A stretch of 6,145 bases of DNA. It comes from TMED14 sp003444795. GTDB taxonomy: Bacteria > Bacteroidota > Bacteroidia > Flavobacteriales > Schleiferiaceae. Made by a program: the position numbers and the translations under genes. Location of the stretch: assembly GCA_963978445.1 (NCBI GenBank), contig CAXBRT010000109.1, forward strand, positions 1 through 6,145. The letters run 5' to 3'. This document shows positions 1 to 5,447 of this stretch, piece after piece (the first letter of the stretch is position 1; every line of letters begins with the position of its first letter). The notes below the pieces were generated by a model. It saw nothing but the letters and a program-made list of their open reading frames with translations. It had not been told where the DNA came from and made no database searches.

Positions 1-1233
1 AGGTGATTCAAAGGCGTCATATCCGCTTACCCGAGCTTCGGGGAAAATGCTTTGAAGGAGGGTCCAAGCGAGTTCCAAGGCTTCGGTGCCCAAGCTTGGA
101 TCCACGCCGCGCTCGTAGCGGAAGGAGGCATCCGTATTCAACCCGTGGCGCTTAGCACCCTTGCGAATAACGACGGGGTCAAACCAAGCGGATTCTAGAA
201 CGATGGAGGTCGTATCGGCTTGCACACCGGATTTCAGTCCGCCAAAGACACCGGCCATGGCCATGGCGTCGCTAGCATGGGCGATGACGAGGTCATCGGC
301 ATGCATGCTCCGCTGAACCCCATCCAAGGTGGTAAATACCTCGCCGGATGCGGCGCGGCGAACCACAATTCGGTTGCCTTGGATGGCACGGCTGTCAAAG
401 GCATGCAGGGGATGGCCGACGCTGTGCAAGACATAGTTGGTGACGTCAACCAGGGCGCTGATGGGTTTAGCACCAATGGTCTTTAAGCGACGTTGGAGCC
501 ATTCAGGCGAAGGAATGGCCGCCACGCCTTCCACTTTCAAGGCGTAGTAGCGTGGACATGCTTTGGGGTCCTCAATCTCCAGGTGGAGGCCAGAGCCGAC
601 GCTCGGCCACTCACTCAACATGGGGGGGCTCCAAAGCACGTCTTCATCGTGGCGAAGCAAGGCTGCGCGTAGGTCGCGCGCTACCCCCATATGGCTCATG
701 GCGTCCATGCGGTTGGGAGTCAAGCCAATCTCTAAGGCCGTATCGCTCTCAAGCTGAAGATGCTCGCTCAGCGGCTGGCCAACCACGGCAGCGGGATCCA
801 AAACAAGGATGCCATCGTGGGATTCACCTAACCCTAATTCGTCCTCCGCGCAGATCATCCCCTCGGATACTTGCCCGCGGATTTTGCCTTTCTTGATGGT
901 CAGGCCTTCCGCAGCACCGGTGGGATATAAGGTGCAGCCTACGGTTGCGACAGGTACTTTTTGCCCTTCGGCGACATTTGGGGCGCCACAAACGATTTCC
1001 AAGGGCTGTTCACCGCCGATGTTCACGGTAGTGCAATTCAGGCGATCCGCATCTGGGTGCTTGACCACGGTCAAAACCTCGCCAACCACCACGCCGCGGA
1101 GGCCGCCGGGGACGGCATCTACCTCATGTACTTTTTCGACCTCCAAACCTGTAGCGGTGAGGAGTTCTGCCATGCGCGCGGCGCTAATGTCAACGGGTAA
1201 GTAGTCGTGGAGCCAGTCCTTAGAAATCTGCAT
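1..1233 (-). CDS. pheT: Phenylalanine--tRNA ligase beta subunit, N-terminal 411 residues (cut by left edge)
   Basis: This is the beta chain of the cytoplasmic alpha2-beta2 enzyme that charges tRNA-Phe with phenylalanine. The visible part begins MQISKDWLHDYLP, a typical PheT start. An EMAP-II-like tRNA-binding OB domain follows at about residues 40-150, with HPDADRL at 59-65 and CGAPN at 82-86. The LTPNRMDAMSHMGVARDLRA segment lies at 171-190. The B3/B4 domain, which houses editing in this family, occupies about 210-400, with VDVTNYV at 262-268, GHPLHAFD at 273-280, MAMAGVFGG at 324-332 and FRYERGVDP at 371-379. The family is usually about 800 residues, so roughly half is present; the B5, catalytic-like and anticodon-binding domains lie beyond the edge. 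The ATG at 1233-1231 fits the family N-terminus, and no Shine-Dalgarno sequence precedes it. The gene is downstream of the VTT gene on the same strand after a 74-bp gap that may hold its own promoter. The reading frame is intact. The identification is very secure. Confidence 0.97.
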   Translation of the reverse strand, partial: MQISKDWLHDYLPVDISAARMAELLTATGLEVEKVHEVDAVPGGLRGVVVGEVLTVVKHPDADRLNCTTVNIGGEQPLEIVCGAPNVAEGQKVPVATVGCTLYPTGAAEGLTIKKGKIRGQVSEGMICAEDELGLGESHDGILVLDPAAVVGQPLSEHLQLESDTALEIGLTPNRMDAMSHMGVARDLRAALLRHDEDVLWSPPMLSEWPSVGSGLHLEIEDPKACPRYYALKVEGVAAIPSPEWLQRRLKTIGAKPISALVDVTNYVLHSVGHPLHAFDSRAIQGNRIVVRRAASGEVFTTLDGVQRSMHADDLVIAHASDAMAMAGVFGGLKSGVQADTTSIVLESAWFDPVVIRKGAKRHGLNTDASFRYERGVDPSLGTEALELAWTLLQSIFPEARVSGYDAFESP

Positions 1234-1238
1234 AGCTA

Positions 1239-1246
1239 CAAAAATA
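1239..1246 (-). promoter_or_regulatory. Candidate Bacteroidota -7 element before pheT
   Basis: On the minus strand the sequence TATTTTTG matches the Bacteroidota primary sigma factor -7 consensus TAnnTTTG at all six fixed positions. It ends only five bases (TAGCT) before the pheT ATG. In this phylum transcription usually starts a few bases after the element, which would put the start at or next to the ATG. I see no TTG-type -33 element at the usual distance of about 19-21 bases, so the match may be chance. The 74-bp gap (1234-1307) otherwise holds only a purine-rich stretch (plus strand, about 1271-1293) and no terminator hairpin that I can see. Confidence 0.4.
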
Positions 1247-1307
1247 CGCCCTTCAAGGATTCTGACCTATGGGCGGAGGAGGGAGGTTCGGGACGATGAG
1301 CGGGTGG

Positions 1308-1931
1308 TTAAACTAGCCCAAAAATGAAGAGCGCGTAAAGGAAAAAACGCAGAAAACGCGTCGCAGCTATCCATAGAAACCAGCGAAACCGGAAGTTCAC
1401 AACTCCTGCTACGGTGCAGACGGGTGGGAAGGGAAGGGGCGTCAATGCCGCGAGGAAAATGAGCAGACCGCCAAAACGACGGATTTGGGTAAAATGTGCG
1501 GCAAAGCGAACGTCGACGAGCTCTTTGATTTTTGGGACATGGTGCAAGCGCTGGCCAATCCAATAACTCGCCAATCCGCCCGCATAGGAGACGGTTGCCA
1601 AGAGCAGGACCATGGCCCATGGGTAGGAGAAGGTGTGCGCCCAGAGAATGAAAAAGTCTGGGGGCAAAATGCCCAGCACAATTTCAGAAAGGCCCAAGAC
1701 CAGGACGACTGCGGCCCAATGAAAATGGGCGGTGACCCATTCGGTGACCCATTGAAGGTCGACCAGATAGGTATTAATGGCCCAAAGCACTGCGCCAAAG
1801 GCTAACAAGCCTAAACCCAATTTCCGGAAGCCTTCCAATAAAAATCGGTACCCACCTGTAATGCGGTAGAAGCGGTGCGTAAGGTGCATCGACTTCCAGA
1901 AGGGGCGAATTTTCGGTGGACGGAGGGGCAT
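1308..1931 (-). CDS. VTT/DedA-like (YqaA-type) polytopic inner-membrane protein
   Basis: This is a small hydrophobic protein (207 residues from the ATG at 1931-1929) that resembles the VTT/SNARE-associated family, which includes DedA and YqaA proteins. Known DedA members sit in the inner membrane and some recycle undecaprenyl phosphate; the function of this one is unknown. Visible parts are a basic N-terminus, a membrane segment at about 35-56, a re-entrant-like stretch at about 80-100 with SEIVLGILPPDFF, a segment at about 105-126 ending SYAGGLASYWIGQRL, a second re-entrant-like stretch at about 153-178 with ALTPLPFPPVCTVAGVVNF, and a last segment at about 184-205. The AG after the proline-rich loop is typical of VTT. 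The arginines I would expect in DedA proper are not evident there. A later ATG at 1889-1887 gives 193 residues and is nearly as plausible. The in-frame TTG at 1994 overlaps the recG end and is less likely. The gene follows recG by 44 bp and is probably co-transcribed with it. Family call fairly sure, function not. Confidence 0.75.
   Translation of the reverse strand: MPLRPPKIRPFWKSMHLTHRFYRITGGYRFLLEGFRKLGLGLLAFGAVLWAINTYLVDLQWVTEWVTAHFHWAAVVLVLGLSEIVLGILPPDFFILWAHTFSYPWAMVLLLATVSYAGGLASYWIGQRLHHVPKIKELVDVRFAAHFTQIRRFGGLLIFLAALTPLPFPPVCTVAGVVNFRFRWFLWIAATRFLRFFLYALFIFGLV
1731..1754. repeat. 12-bp tandem duplication inside the VTT gene
   Basis: Two adjacent 12-bp units, GGTGACCCATTC and GGTGACCCATTG, differ only in the last base. 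They keep the reading frame and encode a repeated Trp-Val-Thr (QWVTEWVTA) in the loop between the first membrane segment and the first re-entrant stretch. This looks like a small in-frame slippage duplication. Confidence 0.8.
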
Positions 1932-1958
1932 GTTGACGCTAGGTGAGGATATGGATGA

Positions 1959-1973
1959 GGCACAAAGTGTGCC
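1959..1973 (-). other. Short perfect hairpin directly after the recG stop
   Basis: On the minus strand, GGCACA-CTT-TGTGCC forms a 6-bp perfect stem with a 3-base loop, two bases after the recG TAA. It is followed by CTCATCC and has no T-run, so it is not a standard intrinsic terminator. It lies in the 44-bp gap before the VTT gene and could be a transcript-processing or stability element, a weak attenuator, an operator-like palindrome, or chance. Confidence 0.45.
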
Positions 1974-1975
1974 AA

Positions 1976-4081
1976 TTATGCCACGGTGCCCCAAGCCATT
2001 CGGTGTCGGGCATATTCGGTAAAACGCATTCGGAGCCCTGCATGTTCAGGCCGTTCTAACCGAGAATCTAGTTCAACGGTTGCCTGCGCCTTTTGCCGGG
2101 CCCATTCAATCAGCTGCTGGTCTTGCCCAAGATTGGCCACTTTGTAGTCCAGCATGCCCGATTGGCGGGTGCCCATCACGTCTCCGGGTCCGCGAAGTTG
2201 AAGGTCTACATCTGCTATTTCAAAGCCGTCATTGGTGCGGCACATGGTTTCAATCCGAACCTTTCCATCATCGCTCAGCTTGTCACCCGTCATCAGAATA
2301 CAATAGGACTGATCAGACCCACGACCGACCCGTCCGCGCAGTTGGTGCAGCTGGCTGAGGCCAAAGCGCTCTGCATTTTCAATGACCATGACACTGGCAT
2401 TGGGGACATTGACGCCGACCTCAATAACGGTGGTGGCAACCATGAGTTGGGTTTCACCTCGTGCAAAGCGCCCCATCTCCCATTCTTTGTCCTCGGATTT
2501 CATGCGGCCGTGGACAATGCTGACTTCGTACTGGGGGCGCGGGAAGTCGCGGCAAATGCTTTCGTAGCCATCCATCAAGTCTTTGTAGTCCATTTTTTGG
2601 CTTTCCTCGATGAGCGGATAGACGACGTAAATCTGGCGGCCTTTGGCAATTTCATCTTTGAGGAAGCCCCAAACTTTAAGGCGGTTGTGGTCGGTGCGGT
2701 GCACCGTTTGAATGGGTTGTCGACCCGGGGGCAGTTCATCAATGACGCTGAGGTCCAGGTCGCCGTATAGGCTCATGGCTAGTGTTCGCGGTATGGGCGT
2801 CGCGGTCATGACCAAAATATGGGGAGCAATTCGGTTTTTCTTCCGCAAACGGGCACGTTGGGCCACGCCAAAGCGGTGCTGCTCATCCACAATGGCCATG
2901 CCCAATGCCTTGAATTCCACTGGGTCTTCTAAAACGGCATGCGTTCCTACCAGGATGTGAAGGTCTCCAGATTTCAGATCGGCCAAAAGCGGTTTCCGAG
3001 CGGAGGTTTTCACCGAACCCGTTAACAGTCCTATGCGCAATCCCAGGGCTTCGCACCATGGCTGCAGGCTAGCAAAATGCTGCTGGGCTAAAATTTCGGT
3101 GGGCGCCATGAGGCAGCCTTGGAAGCCGTTGTCAATGGCCATCAAAAGGGCCATGAAGGCCACCATTGTTTTGCCGGACCCGACGTCGCCTTGGACGAGG
3201 CGATTCATGTGCAAGCCGCTGGCGGTGTCTTTTCGAATTTCTTTCAGTACGCGCTTTTGGGCACCCGTCAATTCAAAGGGGAGATGTTCTTGGTAAAAGC
3301 GGTTAAACGACTCGCCGACCGCTTGAAAGATCAAGCCACCCTGCTGGTGCAGGCTCGCCTTGCGCTTGAAGGCAAAGACCAATTGATCCAAGAAAATCTC
3401 CTCAAAGGCCAGGCGTTGGCGGGCTTTAGCCAAGGCTTGGGGGTCGCTGGGGAAGTGCATGAGGCGCAAGCATTCATTCCGGGTGGGCCATCCCGCTTGC
3501 TGTGCCCATTCGGCCGGGAGCCAATCGCCCCCCTGTGTAGGCCACTCTTGAAACAAGCTTTGGATCAACTTGCTGAGTCCGCGGGCATGCAGGCCCATGC
3601 TGCTTAATTTTTCAGTCGTTGAATACACCGGAAACAGGCCCTGAACTGGGCTCTGCTGGAAGGAGGTCCAGGTTTCTAGTTCGGGGTGGGCCATGTTTTT
3701 TCGGCCTTGAAAGTCATTGATGCGCCCAACGGCCACATACTCTTCTCCGGGTTTCAGGGATTTTTCCACCCATCGAATGCCTTTAAACCACACCAGTTCC
3801 AAACTTCCATCAGGGCTCACAAGCTGGGCGGTGAGACGCTTCTTGGGCCCGGCACCTTGCGACTGAACCTGGCTGAGCACACCCCTCACTTGAACTTCAG
3901 CGGGGCCCGGAACCGTCTGCCCGGCCGAGTACAGCTCGGACCGATCCATGTACCGAAACGGAAAGTGCTGCATCAAGTCCTCATAGGTGCGAATACCCAA
4001 TTCTCCCGCTAGCGCTTGTGCCCTCTGAGGGCCCACGCCTTTTAGGTAGGTAATGGGGGTGTCCGCGTTCAACGATGCCAT
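1976..4081 (-). CDS. recG: ATP-dependent DNA helicase RecG
   Basis: RecG is a superfamily 2 double-stranded DNA translocase that remodels stalled replication forks and branch-migrates Holliday junctions. The 701-residue product is full length for the family. In order it shows the N-terminal TPITYLKGVGPQRAQAL segment (about 8-24), the wedge/OB region (about 60-150), the Q-motif-like LTGAQKRVLKEI (271-282), Walker A GDVGSGKT (298-305), APTEILAQQ (motif Ia, about 326-334), the DEQH box in DEQHRFG (399-405), TATPIPRT (motif III, 426-433), ATTVIEVGVNVPNA (549-562), motif VI QLRGRVGRG (580-588) and QLRGPGDVMGTRQSG (628-642) leading into the C-terminal TRG region. The ATG at 4081-4079 is chosen because it starts just before the conserved TPITYLKGVGP. 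An in-frame TTG at 4105 would add eight residues and leave only 6 bp to the divergent gene. There is no Shine-Dalgarno sequence. All helicase motifs are intact and there is no frameshift. Confidence 0.98.
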   Translation of the reverse strand: MASLNADTPITYLKGVGPQRAQALAGELGIRTYEDLMQHFPFRYMDRSELYSAGQTVPGPAEVQVRGVLSQVQSQGAGPKKRLTAQLVSPDGSLELVWFKGIRWVEKSLKPGEEYVAVGRINDFQGRKNMAHPELETWTSFQQSPVQGLFPVYSTTEKLSSMGLHARGLSKLIQSLFQEWPTQGGDWLPAEWAQQAGWPTRNECLRLMHFPSDPQALAKARQRLAFEEIFLDQLVFAFKRKASLHQQGGLIFQAVGESFNRFYQEHLPFELTGAQKRVLKEIRKDTASGLHMNRLVQGDVGSGKTMVAFMALLMAIDNGFQGCLMAPTEILAQQHFASLQPWCEALGLRIGLLTGSVKTSARKPLLADLKSGDLHILVGTHAVLEDPVEFKALGMAIVDEQHRFGVAQRARLRKKNRIAPHILVMTATPIPRTLAMSLYGDLDLSVIDELPPGRQPIQTVHRTDHNRLKVWGFLKDEIAKGRQIYVVYPLIEESQKMDYKDLMDGYESICRDFPRPQYEVSIVHGRMKSEDKEWEMGRFARGETQLMVATTVIEVGVNVPNASVMVIENAERFGLSQLHQLRGRVGRGSDQSYCILMTGDKLSDDGKVRIETMCRTNDGFEIADVDLQLRGPGDVMGTRQSGMLDYKVANLGQDQQLIEWARQKAQATVELDSRLERPEHAGLRMRFTEYARHRMAWGTVA

Positions 4082-4084
4082 GCT

Positions 4085-4092
4085 CAAATTTA
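4085..4092 (-). promoter_or_regulatory. Candidate Bacteroidota -7 element before recG
   Basis: On the minus strand TAAATTTG matches TAnnTTTG at every fixed position and ends three bases (AGC) before the recG ATG. It sits inside the 30-bp gap (4082-4111) shared with the divergent sugar-phosphate transferase. That gap also holds two hexamer palindromes, AAATTT (4086-4091) and GTTAAC (4095-4100). A -33 TTG at the usual distance is not evident; the nearest TTTG upstream is about 26 bases away, inside the other gene. If the element is used, the recG transcript would have essentially no leader. Confidence 0.35.
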
Positions 4093-4111
4093 GGGTTAAC
4101 TTCAAGCCCTC

Positions 4112-5422
4112 ATGGATGCAAATCGCACAAGTCCTTCAGAAGCTGGCCTACTCGTGGGCGATGGGCTCTTATTGGCCGCATCTTTCTTGGGTTGGGCGAG
4201 TTTTCGCTTTGGGGATTTGCGCACCGAAAATCCGCTGTATTACGATCAGTACGTGACCCTTTTTGCCATGGTCATGCTGCTTTGGTTGGCCTTGTCCTTG
4301 GGATTGGGCGTGCATCGCTTGCCCGCAGGAGTGGAAATTCGCCGGGTCCTTTCCCGTTTTTACCGCCTTTTTCTCTTGCATGCTGCGCTGATTGCCGTTT
4401 GGGTGGTTTCGCTCAAGACGGCCACCTTCTATTCCCGCGCCTTTTTGCTCCTCTTCCTCGGCACCTATGCGTTGTTGGGTTCTGGTTTTCGGATGTTTTG
4501 GGTCCGAATGCTTCGCGCTCGCTTCCGCTCCGGCATCGGTTTGCGCCGAGTGGCCACCGTCGGTTCCCATGGCCCCTGGGACCGGGGGCACGCCGAACTT
4601 GAACGCCATCCCGAGTATGGCTACCGCCTCATGCAGCATGCCGACCAATTTTCAGACTTGGATCCCTCTGCCTTGGACGAACTGTGGGTGGCCCCCGAGT
4701 TGGCTGTGGAAGCCTTGGAGTGGGCGGACGGCCATGGACTCCGTCTTCGCTTGGTTCCAGACCTGGGATTATTAGGGGCGCAGAGGACCCGAATCCTTCC
4801 CCTGGGCGACTTGCCCATCTTGGAACTACGTCCCGAGCCCCTGAGTCAAGGCCTTCGCGCTTGGTTAAAACGCCTGCTGGATATTGGGGGTGCGCTGCTC
4901 GGCTGCCTCTTTCTCCTTTCCTGGCTCACCCCTCTTTTGGCCGTCTTCTTGGCGCCTCGGGGTGGACTTTTCTACCGCCAAACTCGCTACGGATGGGGCG
5001 GCAAGCCTTTTCAAATTTGGAAATTCCGAACCATGGTACCCGATGCAGATGGCACGCGCCAAGCGGTATCTGGAGATGATCGAATCACCCCTTTGGGACG
5101 CTTTCTACGGAAGACCCATGTAGATGAACTTCCGCAATTGGTGAATGTGCTCAAGGGCGAGATGAGTCTCGTGGGTCCGCGCCCTCATATGACCTCTGAC
5201 CATGAAGCCTATAGTCAAGCCATCCGAGCCTATGGCATTCGACATTGGGTGAAGCCCGGCATGACGGGCTTGGCCCAAGCGCGTGGCTTAGTAGGCGAGA
5301 AAGACCATGTGTCCATGCACGAACGTCTTCAAGCCGATCTGTACTATGTGGAGAATTGGTCCTTTTTGCTCGACCTCAAGATTGTGGTGGCCACCTTGCT
5401 GGGGTTGAAGCGTTGGGTTTGA
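4112..5422 (+). CDS. Polyprenyl-phosphate sugar-1-phosphate transferase (initiating enzyme of surface polysaccharide synthesis)
   Basis: This membrane enzyme is expected to transfer a sugar-1-phosphate from a nucleotide sugar to undecaprenyl phosphate on the cytoplasmic face, the first step of exopolysaccharide, capsule or O-antigen-like repeat units. The 436-residue protein has the WbaP/CpsE-type long architecture: four predicted membrane segments (about 11-33, 47-66, 84-102, 107-126), a short nucleotide-binding-like middle domain (about 144-240, starting RRVATVGSHG), then the bacterial sugar transferase domain (about 250-436). In that domain are KRLLDI (253-258), a hydrophobic hairpin (about 259-281), WKFRTM (303-308), DRITPLGRFLRKTHVDELPQ (323-342) with the Asp338-Glu339 pair, LKGEMSLVGPRPHM (347-360), KPGMTGLAQ (381-389) and ENWSFLLDLKI (414-424). 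The HM after GPRP and the RHWVKPG wording resemble Bacteroidota enzymes. The donor sugar cannot be read from sequence. The start is a clear ATG without a Shine-Dalgarno sequence. The gene diverges from recG and converges on a GT4 gene. Confidence 0.93.
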   Translation: MDANRTSPSEAGLLVGDGLLLAASFLGWASFRFGDLRTENPLYYDQYVTLFAMVMLLWLALSLGLGVHRLPAGVEIRRVLSRFYRLFLLHAALIAVWVVSLKTATFYSRAFLLLFLGTYALLGSGFRMFWVRMLRARFRSGIGLRRVATVGSHGPWDRGHAELERHPEYGYRLMQHADQFSDLDPSALDELWVAPELAVEALEWADGHGLRLRLVPDLGLLGAQRTRILPLGDLPILELRPEPLSQGLRAWLKRLLDIGGALLGCLFLLSWLTPLLAVFLAPRGGLFYRQTRYGWGGKPFQIWKFRTMVPDADGTRQAVSGDDRITPLGRFLRKTHVDELPQLVNVLKGEMSLVGPRPHMTSDHEAYSQAIRAYGIRHWVKPGMTGLAQARGLVGEKDHVSMHERLQADLYYVENWSFLLDLKIVVATLLGLKRWV

Positions 5423-5423
5423 G

Positions 5424-5447
5424 GGCTTGTTGGCTTGCTGGCTAGCT
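5424..5447. repeat. Three imperfect 8-bp tandem repeats at the convergent gene junction
   Basis: The plus strand reads GGCTTGTT, GGCTTGCT, GGCTAGCT in three consecutive 8-bp units. They fill nearly all of the 19-bp gap between the two stop codons (5423-5441) and extend over the TAG of the minus-strand glycosyltransferase (5442-5444). The last unit contains the palindrome GCTAGC (5441-5446). No stem followed by a T-run is visible on either strand, so there is no recognisable intrinsic terminator between these facing genes. Confidence 0.7.

Noticed and set aside
622..628. A run of seven G (C on the coding strand) inside pheT, which could suggest phase variation by slippage.
   Set aside because: The frame is intact, it encodes an ordinary Pro-Pro in an essential housekeeping enzyme, and the run is short; on-off switching here would be lethal.
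1271..1293. Purine-rich stretch between the VTT gene and pheT as a terminator or regulatory tract.
   Set aside because: It forms no clear stem-loop and has no T-run; base bias alone does not support a function.
1932..1994. Extending the VTT protein to an in-frame TTG at 1994.
   Set aside because: It would overlap the recG end, run through the hairpin, add a non-hydrophobic leader with no family resemblance, and use a rare start although ATGs are available.
2093..2770. Long open frames on the plus strand opposite recG (also 3119-3607), and opposite pheT (809-1204).
   Set aside because: They lie entirely within confidently identified genes on the other strand, show no recognisable domain, and are expected mirror frames in GC-rich coding DNA.
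4097..4104. TAACTTCA on the plus strand as a -7 element for the sugar-phosphate transferase.
   Set aside because: Only four of six fixed positions of TAnnTTTG match and no -33 TTG is at a suitable distance; too weak to annotate.
4082..4105. Extending RecG by eight residues to a TTG at 4105.
   Set aside because: The ATG at 4081 already sits just before the conserved N-terminal RecG segment, and the extension would leave only 6 bp to the divergent gene.
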